Origin: Saccharothrix espanaensis DSM 44229 | Lineage (GTDB): Bacteria > Actinomycetota > Actinomycetes > Mycobacteriales > Pseudonocardiaceae | DNA length: 64,000 bases | Direction of reading: 5' to 3' | Assembly: GCF_000328705.1 (NCBI RefSeq) | Contig: NC_019673.1 | Coordinates: forward strand, 186,001-250,000 | Shown: positions 32,128 to 39,985 of the stretch, one piece after another | How positions within the stretch are numbered: the first letter of the stretch is position 1 | Layout: every line of letters begins with the position of its first letter | The notes under the pieces: generated by a model | Told to the model about the DNA's origin: nothing | What the model saw: the letters and a program-made list of their open reading frames with translations, nothing else | Database searches by the model: none | Program-made: the position numbers and the translations under genes

Positions 32128-33339
32128 GTGCGCGGACCCTCCTACAAGGTTGTCGACCTGTTCTCCGGCGCGGGCGGCATGAGCCTGGGGTTCCAAGCGC
32201 ACCGGGACTTCACCGTCGTGGGCGCGGCGGACGCGCAGATCGGCAAGCCCTCCTCGCGGCTGGGGTCGTTGCGCTGCAACGGGACCTACCGGGACAACAT
32301 CGGCGTCGACCCGTTGCAGGTCGACCTGGGCCGGCTCGACCCGGCGGTGCTGCGCGAGGTGTGGGGGCTGCGGCGGGGTGAGCTGGACGTGCTGGTGGCG
32401 TGCCCGCCGTGCTCGGGCTTCACCCGGATCACCGCCGCCAACCACCTGCGCGACGACCCGCGCAACTCGCTGGTCGGGCGGGTCGCGGCGTACGTGGCCG
32501 AGCTGCGGCCCCGGGTCATGCTGCTGGAGAACGCCCGCGAGCTGGTGAAGGGCAAGCAGCGGCACCACCTCGACGGGCTGGCCGACCAGTTGCTGGAGCT
32601 CGGGTACGAGGTAGACGCGTCGTCGCACATGCTGTCCCGGTTCGGGCTGCCCCAGCTGCGCGAGCGGGCCGTGGTGGTCGCGGTGGACCGCGGGGTGCCG
32701 CTGCGGACCATGGACGACCTGTGGGCCGGCTGGGAGGTGCGCCCGGCGGCCGTGACGGTGCGGCGGGCGATCGGCAAGCTGCCGTTCGTGGCGGCGGGCG
32801 CGGCCGACCCCGAGGACGCGATGCACGTGTCCCCGTCGTTCCGGCGCGGCCGGTCGCTGGACCGGATGAGGGCGATCCCGGCGAACGGCGGGTCGTGGGG
32901 CGACCTGGTGGGCTCGCCCGCCGAGCAGCTGCTCAACCCGGCCCAGCACAAGATCATCGAAGACGGGAAGTGGGGCTCGCACCCGGACGTCTACGGGCGG
33001 ATGTGGTGGGACGAGCCGGCGCGGACCATCAAGCGGGAGTGCGGGCACGTCGGCAACGGTCGCTACGCGCACCCGGAGCAGGACCGGCTGTGCACGGTCC
33101 GGGAGATGGCGCTGTTGCAGGGGTTCCCCCGGAAGTTCCGGTTCGACGTGTCGATCATCGGCAACGCGTACCGGCATCTGGGTGATGCGGTTCCCCCGTT
33201 GGTGTCGTACCAGCTCGCGGCGTTGTGCAAGTGGATCCTCGCTGGTCAGCCGCCCACGGCGAAGGATCTGTGCCTTCCGGGGACGTCGCTGCGCGTGGGC
33301 GACGTTCGGCCGGTCGCCGCGGCGGACCTGGTCGCCTAG
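32128..33339 (+). CDS. DNA (cytosine-C5) methyltransferase
   Basis: 403-residue SAM-dependent enzyme of the Dcm type. Motif I DLFSGAGGMSLG at the N-terminus, motif IV ACPPCSGFTRI with catalytic Cys near residue 95, motif VI VMLLENARELV, motif VIII-like LRERAVVVAV, and motif X GNAYRHLGDAVPPL are in canonical order. A target-recognition region lies between VIII and IX (about residues 200-310). The recognition sequence cannot be inferred. No restriction endonuclease or Vsr gene is adjacent, so it is an orphan methyltransferase or one half of a system with an unrecognised partner. The GTG at 32128 starts just before motif I. Confidence 0.9.
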   Translation: MRGPSYKVVDLFSGAGGMSLGFQAHRDFTVVGAADAQIGKPSSRLGSLRCNGTYRDNIGVDPLQVDLGRLDPAVLREVWGLRRGELDVLVACPPCSGFTRITAANHLRDDPRNSLVGRVAAYVAELRPRVMLLENARELVKGKQRHHLDGLADQLLELGYEVDASSHMLSRFGLPQLRERAVVVAVDRGVPLRTMDDLWAGWEVRPAAVTVRRAIGKLPFVAAGAADPEDAMHVSPSFRRGRSLDRMRAIPANGGSWGDLVGSPAEQLLNPAQHKIIEDGKWGSHPDVYGRMWWDEPARTIKRECGHVGNGRYAHPEQDRLCTVREMALLQGFPRKFRFDVSIIGNAYRHLGDAVPPLVSYQLAALCKWILAGQPPTAKDLCLPGTSLRVGDVRPVAAADLVA

Positions 33340-33739
33340 ATCACTATTCCGCAACGGTGTTGCGTCGGTTCGGCTGGCCAGTTGCGACGTCGCGTGCATC
33401 ATATATGCCCTGACCTGCGGTGATTCATTTCATGCGCCAGTGGTGCGGGCCATTCGACGGAATTCGAAACGCCCGTTCGGAGTGCTGTCGCGACTGGTCC
33501 GACCGGGTCTTCGATCATCCACAGTGGACCTTCCTGGTCCATTTTGGCTGATCGGAATGGGTGCTACGGACAGTGTCCCCCGTCCCCGTTCGGGGGTAAC
33601 TCGATCGGATAGTGTTCCGGCCATTCCTGACCATCCGGTGTCGGCGCGCCCCTGTACCTACCTGTGCAGCCCGCCGGATCCGGCCAGGACCGCCGCCTTG
33701 AACGACACCAAGGGCTTTCAGCGAGCCTCAAGGAGACAC
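33340..33739. other. 400-bp non-coding region before thioester surface protein
   Basis: No gene is seen. It contains a small AT-rich patch (CATCATATATG at about 33397) and a CCCCCG/CGGGGG hairpin at 33577-33596. It presumably includes the promoter and leader of the surface-protein gene. Confidence 0.5.
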
Positions 33740-34978
33740 ATGGCACCCCGGTTGACCCTGAAGCGCATGGGGGCTGCGGTCCTCGGCGCCTCGCTACTGT
33801 TCGTGTCCGCCCTGCCGGCCGCGGCCGACGCCGTCAAGGTGACGCCGCACCCCGCGGCGGACGAGCCCGGCATGGGCGTGCACCTGCTGGACAAGCAGGG
33901 CAAGCCCGTCCGCAAGGACGGCGTGAACGCCGAGCTCATCGGGCTCAAGATCATCGAGAACGGCAAGGAGCAGACCGCCACCGCGTACTGCGTGGAGCTG
34001 CCGACGCCGCTGGAGGACAGCACTCCGCTGGAGGAGGTGCCCTGGAACGAGCACCCGAACCCGGACACCAAGTTCAAGCAGAACGCGGCCAAGGTCAACT
34101 GGATCCTGCACCACAGCTACCCGACCCTCTCGGTCGAGCAGGTCCAGACGGCGTTCGGCCTCTCCGACCTCAAGCGGAGCTCGGTCATCGCGGGCACCCA
34201 GGCCGCGATCTGGCACTTCACCGACGAGGTCACCCTCGACGAGAAGGACCCGACCGGCGAGAAGGACGACAAGGTCGACGCCGACGTCCTCGCCCTCTAC
34301 AAGAAGCTCACCGGTCCGGACAACGTGGGCATCGGCGAGGAGCCGGCCCCGACCCTGTCCATCGACCCGAAGGAGCTCGAGGGCAAGGCCGGCACGCTGA
34401 TCGGCCCGTTCACCGTCAAGACGACGGCGGACAAGGTCATCGTCGAGGCGAGCGTCCCCAACGGCGTGACCTTCACCGACAAGGACGGCACGCCGCTCGA
34501 CATCGTGCAGAAGTCCGACGTCAACGCCAAGGCCGAGACCAAGGTCGGCGAGATCTTCGTCAAGGTCGACGAGGGCGTCGAGCCCGGCTCGGTCGAGTTC
34601 ACCGTGCACGCCACCGCGCAGCTGCACCACGGCCGCTTGTTCGTGGCCAGTGACCGCAACAAGAAGACCCAGTCGCTGGTGATCGCCAAGCCGACCGACG
34701 TGGACGCCAAGGACAAGGCGAAGGCCAAGTGGTCGGAGAACACCACCACGACCACCACCACGACCGCGCCGACGACCACCACCACGGAGGAGACGACCAC
34801 CACCGTCGCCCCCACCACCACGACCACCACGACGGCCGCCCCGGCCGGCCCCGGCACCAACGATGACGACCTGGCCTCCACCGGTGCGTCCATCTTCGTG
34901 CCGCTGCTGATCGGCATCGGCCTGCTCGGCGCCGGCGCCGCCGCACTGATCATCGTGCGCCGCAAGAAGACCGCGTAG
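33740..34978 (+). CDS. Thioester (TQXA)-domain LAXTG surface protein
   Basis: 412-residue cell-wall protein. A signal peptide (to about residue 30, ending PAAADA) is followed by a thioester domain: the cysteine in AYCVELPTPL (about residue 77) and the glutamine in GTQAAIWHF (about residue 155) can form the internal Cys-Gln bond used by Gram-positive adhesins to attach covalently to host or surface ligands. A beta-sandwich region (about 200-320) and a Thr-rich stalk (runs of TTTTT) lead to the sortase signal LASTGA, a hydrophobic segment and RRKKTA. AAGGAGAC precedes the ATG. This is the second class E sortase substrate in the window; no sortase is present. Confidence 0.9.
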   Translation: MAPRLTLKRMGAAVLGASLLFVSALPAAADAVKVTPHPAADEPGMGVHLLDKQGKPVRKDGVNAELIGLKIIENGKEQTATAYCVELPTPLEDSTPLEEVPWNEHPNPDTKFKQNAAKVNWILHHSYPTLSVEQVQTAFGLSDLKRSSVIAGTQAAIWHFTDEVTLDEKDPTGEKDDKVDADVLALYKKLTGPDNVGIGEEPAPTLSIDPKELEGKAGTLIGPFTVKTTADKVIVEASVPNGVTFTDKDGTPLDIVQKSDVNAKAETKVGEIFVKVDEGVEPGSVEFTVHATAQLHHGRLFVASDRNKKTQSLVIAKPTDVDAKDKAKAKWSENTTTTTTTTAPTTTTTEETTTTVAPTTTTTTTAAPAGPGTNDDDLASTGASIFVPLLIGIGLLGAGAAALIIVRRKKTA

Positions 34979-35373
34979 CAACCCGACCCGCCTCGCGGCA
35001 GGTCCGCCACACACGTGGCCCAGGACGGCCCCCCTCCGAACTCCGGAGGGGGGCCGTTCCCCGTCCCCGCCCACCCTCTCTCCCCGCCGTGCCTCTCTGC
35101 CGTGTCCTCTCTGCCGTCCCCCGCCCAGCCAAACGATCCACACCCCCTGCCGGACTCCTGCGGGACTCTCGCCGGACTCTCGGCAGGGCCGTCCGATGTA
35201 GACCTGGACCCGACGGCTTACCTCGCACCGACCCGGCCATCACCGGGCCATGACATCGCGATGCCGTGACATGTGGCGGTCGGCCCATCGGCGTACGTCC
35301 ACCGGAGGTAGCGTTTGCCCTGGGGACGCGGGGTCGATTCGGGTAGCCTGCGTCAGGAGTGCGAGGGAGCACG
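34979..35373. other. Intergenic region with terminator
   Basis: Apart from the terminator at 35025-35057 I see no gene. The GC-rich remainder presumably carries the promoter of the small antitoxin-like gene. Confidence 0.5.
35025..35057 (+). terminator. Terminator after thioester surface protein
   Basis: ACGGCCCCCCTCCG (35025-35038) pairs perfectly with CGGAGGGGGGCCGT (35044-35057), then TCC. Confidence 0.8.
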
Positions 35374-35547
35374 ATGAACTTCGACGACATCAAGAACAAG
35401 GCGCTCGAACTGGCCGAGGAGAACCACGAGAAGGTGGACCAGGGCATCGACGCGGCCGCCGACTTCATCGCCGGCAAGTTCGGCCACGAGGAGCAGGTCA
35501 AGGGCGTGGCCGAGAAGGCCAAGGACATCCTCCCGGGTGGAGAGTGA
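35374..35547 (+). CDS. MT0933-like small antitoxin-family protein
   Basis: 57 residues of the MT0933/Rv0909 antitoxin-like family: FDDIKNKALELAEENHEKVD followed by IDAAADFIAGKFG. It is highly charged and probably helical. The family is named for a mycobacterial toxin-antitoxin pair, but here the next gene belongs to the glycolipid-binding family rather than a recognised toxin, so a stress or structural role is equally possible. GAGGGAG lies upstream of the ATG; the stop overlaps the next gene's GTG. Confidence 0.75.
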   Translation: MNFDDIKNKALELAEENHEKVDQGIDAAADFIAGKFGHEEQVKGVAEKAKDILPGGE

Positions 35548-36167
35548 ATTCGTTCAACACGGCTGAGCGGGTGGCCCCCAGCGGGGAGGCCCGCTCTCCT
35601 TCCGCGCAGATCGTGACCTGGCAGGGCTACGACGTGGCCCGACTGGAGCAGGTCCGGTTCCTGCTGTCCGAACGCAGGCTGAGGGCGTCCGGGCGGCTGG
35701 TGTCGGCCGGGCCGGACGAGCAGTTCAGCGGGTCGTTCGAGGTGTCCGTCGGTGAGACCGGCGCGGTCACCCGCCTGCTGCTGCGCACCGCGACGGTGTC
35801 CGAGGAGCGGCAGATCTCGGTGTCCCGGTCGTCGGAGGGCGTCTGGCTGGTCGACGCGGGGCAGGGTGCCGAACGTGCGGACTTCGACGGCGCGGTCGAC
35901 GTCGACGTCCAGTTCGCGGTCCTGTTCAACGCGATCCCGATCCGCCGGCTGGGCTTGCAGAACGAGCCGGGAGAGCAGGAACTGCCAGTCGTGTACGTGA
36001 CCCTGCCCGACCTGTCGGTCCGCTTGGTGCGCCAGACGTACCGCACCGTGTCGGTGGGCGACGAGCAGTCGGTGGTGTCGTTCGAGAGCGGCGACTTCCA
36101 ACAGGACATCACGGTCGACAAGACCGGCCTGGTACTGGACTACCCCCAAATAGCCCACCGCATCTGA
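35544..36167 (+). CDS. Putative glycolipid-binding family protein
   Basis: 207 residues resembling the glycolipid-binding family (DUF1089): W-x-G near the start (IVTWQGYDVARLEQVRFLL), SVSRSSEGVWLVDAGQGAE, the conserved FNAIPIRRL, LPVVYVTLPDLSVRLVRQTY, and the closing VDKTGLVLDYPQIAHRI. The fold is a beta-barrel-like sheet; the biochemical role is poorly known. The GTG start overlaps the antitoxin-like gene by GTGA and has GGTGGAGA upstream, so the two are translationally coupled. Confidence 0.75.
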   Translation: MNSFNTAERVAPSGEARSPSAQIVTWQGYDVARLEQVRFLLSERRLRASGRLVSAGPDEQFSGSFEVSVGETGAVTRLLLRTATVSEERQISVSRSSEGVWLVDAGQGAERADFDGAVDVDVQFAVLFNAIPIRRLGLQNEPGEQELPVVYVTLPDLSVRLVRQTYRTVSVGDEQSVVSFESGDFQQDITVDKTGLVLDYPQIAHRI

Positions 36168-36747
36168 CCCTCTGAAGCTCCCCGCAGCTCCTTCCAGCGC
36201 GCGCAGAACACCCACCCATCACACAACCGGGTGATCAAAACATGAATGGGTACGGAAACACCGTTCCCGATACTCGGTGAAGCATGAGGTCACCCCGAAC
36301 CCCCCCGGTACCGAACCACCCCGCACTCCCACCCCGTCCCGCCCCAGAGCCACGACCCCCAGCCAGCCCCAGCCAGCCCCAGCAGCCCCAGCAACCCACG
36401 CCCCAACGCCCCAACGCCCGCCGCAGCCACGCCCGCCGCAGGCACGCCGCCACGCGCCTGCCACGCGCCCGCCGCGCGGAGGCTGGCCGCGCGGGTCCCG
36501 CTCGCGCGGAGGGCGGGCGCGCGGGCGCCAGGCTCGCGGGTGCCGGGCAGTCGGGCCTGCGGAGACTGGGCCTGCGGAGACTGGGCCTGCGGAGGTCAGG
36601 GGCGCGGACGCCAGTCGGACGAACGGGCGCGAGCGGACTCGGACCCGAGGCGCGCACGCCGGTTGCACCCCGCACCCCCGGCGGCTCATGCGCGACATGC
36701 CCGCTCGTGCGCGTGAGTGGCGTTTGGCGTTGTGTTGTGAAGCGCCG
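36168..36747. other. 580-bp low-complexity intergenic region
   Basis: No supported gene. From about 36350 to 36600 the sequence is made of short reiterations: CCAGCCCCAG runs, ACGCCCCA runs, GCCGCAGCCACG runs, and a 15-bp tandem GGGCCTGCGGAGACT at 36553-36567 and 36568-36582 with a partial third copy at 36583-36594. Open frames here are artefacts of composition. Confidence 0.6.
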
Positions 36748-37929
36748 CTAGACCCGGACGGCGATTGCCATTCCCTGGCCCACGCCTACGCATGCCGCCG
36801 CGATGCCGAGACCGCCGCCGCGTGCGCGCAGGTGTCGGCACAGGTCGACGACTACGCGGGGCATTGACGCGCCCAGGGGGTGTCCGTAGGCGATTGCTCC
36901 ACCGTGGACGTTCACCTTCTCGCGGTCTACTTCCGGAAGGTGGTGCAGCACCGACAGGGCCATCGCGGCGAAGGCCTCGTTGATTTCCCAGAGGTTCACG
37001 TCGGTGCCTGAGATTTGTAGGCGGGACAACAGCTTCCGGATCGCGGTGACCGGGGCGAGGGTGAACCGGTGTGGTTCGTCGGCGGTCACCGCGCTGCCCA
37101 GGACTTCGCCGAGCGGGGTGATGCCCAGGTCTGCGGCCACCTGTTCGGTGCCCATCAGGACCGCTGTCGCGCCGTCGTTGATCGGTGACGAGTTGCCGGC
37201 GGTCACCGGGCCCGATTCGGAGAAGGCCGACGCGAGTTTTCCGAGCTTTTCCAGGGATGTTTCCGGGCGCACCGACTCGTCCCGGCGGACCGCCGAGCCG
37301 TCGCGCAGTTGCACGGGGAACGCGAAACCCTCGTGCACACCCGCGTCCCACGCCGCCGATGCCCGGCGGTGCGAGCGGAGCGCGTACATGTCCATTTGGG
37401 CGCGGGTGATGCCCAGCGCCACTGCGACGTCTTCCGCGGCGCGGCCCAACGGGACTGTCCATTCGGCGCGCATTCGGGGGTTCACCAGCCGCCAGCCGAG
37501 GGCCGTGGACACCGATTCCATCCGGTCCGCGAACGCCTTTTCCGCGCGTGGCACCACGAACGGTGCGCGTGTCATGCCTTCCACGCCGCCCGCCACAAGC
37601 AGGTCCGCGTCGCCCATCGCCAGCGCCCGCCCGGCTTGCACGATCGCCTCGCCGCCGGACGCGCACAGGCGGTTCACCGCGACCCCCGGCACGGTCGGCG
37701 GCAGGCCCGCGAGCAGGGCCGCCATCCGGCCGATGTTCCGGTTCTCCTCGCCCGCGCCGTTCGTGTTGCCGTACAGGACGTCGTCCACCCGCGCGGGGTC
37801 CACCCGGTGTCTGCGCAGCAGTTCGGTGATCGGCAGCGCGGCCAGGTCGTCCACGCGCACCCCGGAAAGTCCGCCGCGGTAGCGGCCGAACGGGGTGCGG
37901 GCGGCGTCGAGGATCAACGGGCGGTGCAT
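36748..37929 (-). CDS. Acetyl-CoA C-acyltransferase (thiolase)
   Basis: 393-residue thiolase that cleaves or forms 3-ketoacyl-CoA. The nucleophilic cysteine lies in VNRLCASGGEAIVQAG (about residue 88). The GHP box is YGHPLGASM, the NEAF box is INEAFAAMALS, and the late acid/base cysteine lies in AAACVGVGQGMAI. Length and motif order match degradative and biosynthetic thiolases such as PcaF/FadA; the exact chain-length role is open. The ATG at 37929 aligns with thiolase N-termini (MHRPLILDAARTPFGR); an ATG at 37935 is also possible. It is single in this window and may serve beta-oxidation or acetoacetyl-CoA metabolism. Confidence 0.9.
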   Translation of the reverse strand: MHRPLILDAARTPFGRYRGGLSGVRVDDLAALPITELLRRHRVDPARVDDVLYGNTNGAGEENRNIGRMAALLAGLPPTVPGVAVNRLCASGGEAIVQAGRALAMGDADLLVAGGVEGMTRAPFVVPRAEKAFADRMESVSTALGWRLVNPRMRAEWTVPLGRAAEDVAVALGITRAQMDMYALRSHRRASAAWDAGVHEGFAFPVQLRDGSAVRRDESVRPETSLEKLGKLASAFSESGPVTAGNSSPINDGATAVLMGTEQVAADLGITPLGEVLGSAVTADEPHRFTLAPVTAIRKLLSRLQISGTDVNLWEINEAFAAMALSVLHHLPEVDREKVNVHGGAIAYGHPLGASMPRVVVDLCRHLRARGGGLGIAAACVGVGQGMAIAVRV

Positions 37930-38117
37930 GGGCATCATCTTGGCATCGGAGGGCGTTGCCGGCCCCTGCCTCTTGGACGGAAATCGAGTGGGGAACTCGT
38001 ATCCAGTAGCCGGCATCCCGGAACCGCCGCAGCGTGGGGATACAAGAAGTTCGGCGGCCGCGAAGGACACGAGGCGGAACGGACATGAGGGAGGGGTGTC
38101 CGGGGGCGTGTGAGGGG

Positions 38118-39929
38118 CTAGTCGACTGAGAAGGAGATGAAGGCGGACATGGGGCGGGTGGTCGGGTCGGTGCCGAACAGTTTCACTTCCAGCATGTGCG
38201 GGCCCGGCGACAGGTCGCCGGTGTCCAGTGCCAAGCGGTAGTTCCCGGCCACGCCGGGGCCGCCCAGGTTCGTGGGCACGGCCGCCACCCGGTCACCGTC
38301 CAGGCGCACGGTGAAGCCCGCCAGGCCCGCCAGCCCGCTGCCGCGCTGTCCCGACCGCCCGTCTAGCACCAGGTCGAACACCACCCGGCCGCGTTGGATC
38401 GGCAGGCCGTCGGGCACCGGCCGCCCGGCCGCGTCCAGGACCTTGCCCTCGGCCCGTGCCAGCACCGACTCCAGCCCGTTCAACGGTGTCGTCTCGGCGC
38501 GAACCGGGCTCGGCGACGCACCGGGCGCGGCCGTGAGTTCCAGGTCGACGTGGGTGGCCTGCACGCGCAACCCGGTCACCACGGTCGCCCGCACGTGGTC
38601 GCTCTCGCGCACCAGCGCCGCGGCCGGCAGGTCCGCCACGACCGGGTAGCCGACGCCCGCCCGCCACGGCGCGCCGGGCACCGCCGGGCGCAGCGGCACG
38701 ACCTGGTCGCCGACGGCCAGCGTGAACTCCGGCGCGGTGGGTGACGGGTCGGTGTGCAGGAGCGTCATCCGCAGTTGGCCGCCGGTCACGCCGGGGATCG
38801 TGGAACCCGAGGACGGCGCGGGCGCGGGGGCGACGGCCACCCGGACCTCGGGGGCGGGCACGGCCGGCGGGGCGGGCGCCGGGGCGGCGTCGAACGCGGC
38901 CAGGCTGAGCGTCACCCGCTGGCCGGTCGGCCCGGACACCGACACCAGCGCGGTCGCGTCCTTCCAGCCGGGCACGGCCGGGCTGGTGGCCACGACCTCG
39001 CCGTCGAGCAGCACCCGCGCGCCGTCGCGCCGCAGCGCCAGCTCCCAGCGGTGGGTCAGGCCCGGCTCCAGCACCGGGACCGCGCGCACCGGCGTGGTCG
39101 GCGCGCCCTCGGCGGTCAGCACCTCGGCGGTCGTCCTGCCGTTGCCGGACGCCACCCGCAGCCGGATCGCGCCCGGCGGCAGGCCGTCGCCGGCGACCGT
39201 GCTCACCGGGCCGGGCACCAGGTCGAGGGCCAGTTCGCCGTCGGCTCCGGGCGCGTCGGTCTCGACGACGAACCGGCCCAGGTCGTCGGCGTCGCGCAGC
39301 ACGAACGGCGTGCGCGAGCGCAGCACGGCCGGGGCCGCCGCGCAGTTGCTGCTGATCACCAGCCGCCGGCCGTCGTCGTCGCGGCCGGGCGTGGCGCGGG
39401 CGCAGTTCGGCCGGACGGCGAGCCGCCAGCGGGCCGGGTCGGGCGCGTCGGCCTGGTCGAACAGGTCCAGCAGCGCGTACTCGCCCTCGGCGGCGGCCTT
39501 CGGCGTGGCCTGGCCGCGGGCCGGCTCCGACCGCTGCCCGAACGCGTCGACGGCGCGCACCTCGACCTCGTACCGCGTGCCGTCGGCCAGCCCGTCGACC
39601 TGGGTCGCGGTCTGGGCGACCAGCCGGTGCCGGTCGATCTTCCCGTCCCGGCCCCAGCCGATCTCGTAGCCCGGCGCGTCGCCGGTCCACAGCAGTTGGA
39701 CCCGGCCCGGTCCGGCCAGCACCCGCAGCCCGCCCGGGGTCTCGGGCGGCGCGCCGGGCGTCGGCACGAGCACGCCTTCCGCGGCGAAGGGCGCGAGCGA
39801 GGTCGGCGGCGGCGCGGACGTCGTCGGCTTGGCCGCCGGGTCGTCGGGCCCGGTGGTGCGCAGCACCGCCACCACCCCGCCGAACAGCACCAGCCCCGCG
39901 GCGATGACGGCGACCCGGCGGCGATCCAT
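38118..39929 (-). CDS. Membrane-anchored fibronectin-III-type extracytoplasmic protein, copy 1
   Basis: 603 residues. An N-terminal membrane anchor or signal (VAVIAAGLVLFGGVVAVL) is followed by a Pro/Thr linker, then a fibronectin type III domain (about residues 65-145, with DGLADGTRYEVEVRAVDAFG). Next is a LamG/concanavalin-like beta domain (about 150-350, LLDLFDQADAPDPARWRL) and further beta domains to the C-terminus, including FTVRLDGDRV and GPHMLEVKLFG. No catalytic motif is seen. The next gene upstream (39986) encodes a protein of the same architecture, so the two are tandem paralogues 56 bp apart. They may form an envelope complex or scaffold. Confidence 0.7.
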   Translation of the reverse strand: MDRRRVAVIAAGLVLFGGVVAVLRTTGPDDPAAKPTTSAPPPTSLAPFAAEGVLVPTPGAPPETPGGLRVLAGPGRVQLLWTGDAPGYEIGWGRDGKIDRHRLVAQTATQVDGLADGTRYEVEVRAVDAFGQRSEPARGQATPKAAAEGEYALLDLFDQADAPDPARWRLAVRPNCARATPGRDDDGRRLVISSNCAAAPAVLRSRTPFVLRDADDLGRFVVETDAPGADGELALDLVPGPVSTVAGDGLPPGAIRLRVASGNGRTTAEVLTAEGAPTTPVRAVPVLEPGLTHRWELALRRDGARVLLDGEVVATSPAVPGWKDATALVSVSGPTGQRVTLSLAAFDAAPAPAPPAVPAPEVRVAVAPAPAPSSGSTIPGVTGGQLRMTLLHTDPSPTAPEFTLAVGDQVVPLRPAVPGAPWRAGVGYPVVADLPAAALVRESDHVRATVVTGLRVQATHVDLELTAAPGASPSPVRAETTPLNGLESVLARAEGKVLDAAGRPVPDGLPIQRGRVVFDLVLDGRSGQRGSGLAGLAGFTVRLDGDRVAAVPTNLGGPGVAGNYRLALDTGDLSPGPHMLEVKLFGTDPTTRPMSAFISFSVD

Positions 39930-39985
39930 GGCGTCAAGCTATGCGCCCGGGTGACCGGAATCACCAGGCGTTGCGCACCCGAGAC

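Noticed and set aside
35310..35350. SigB/SigF-type promoter for the antitoxin-like gene
   Set aside because: A GTTTG is followed by GGGTAG, but the spacing of about 23 bp is too long for the consensus.
36219..36698. Minus-strand frame in the low-complexity region
   Set aside because: Sequence is Pro/Arg/Ala repeats from short DNA reiterations.
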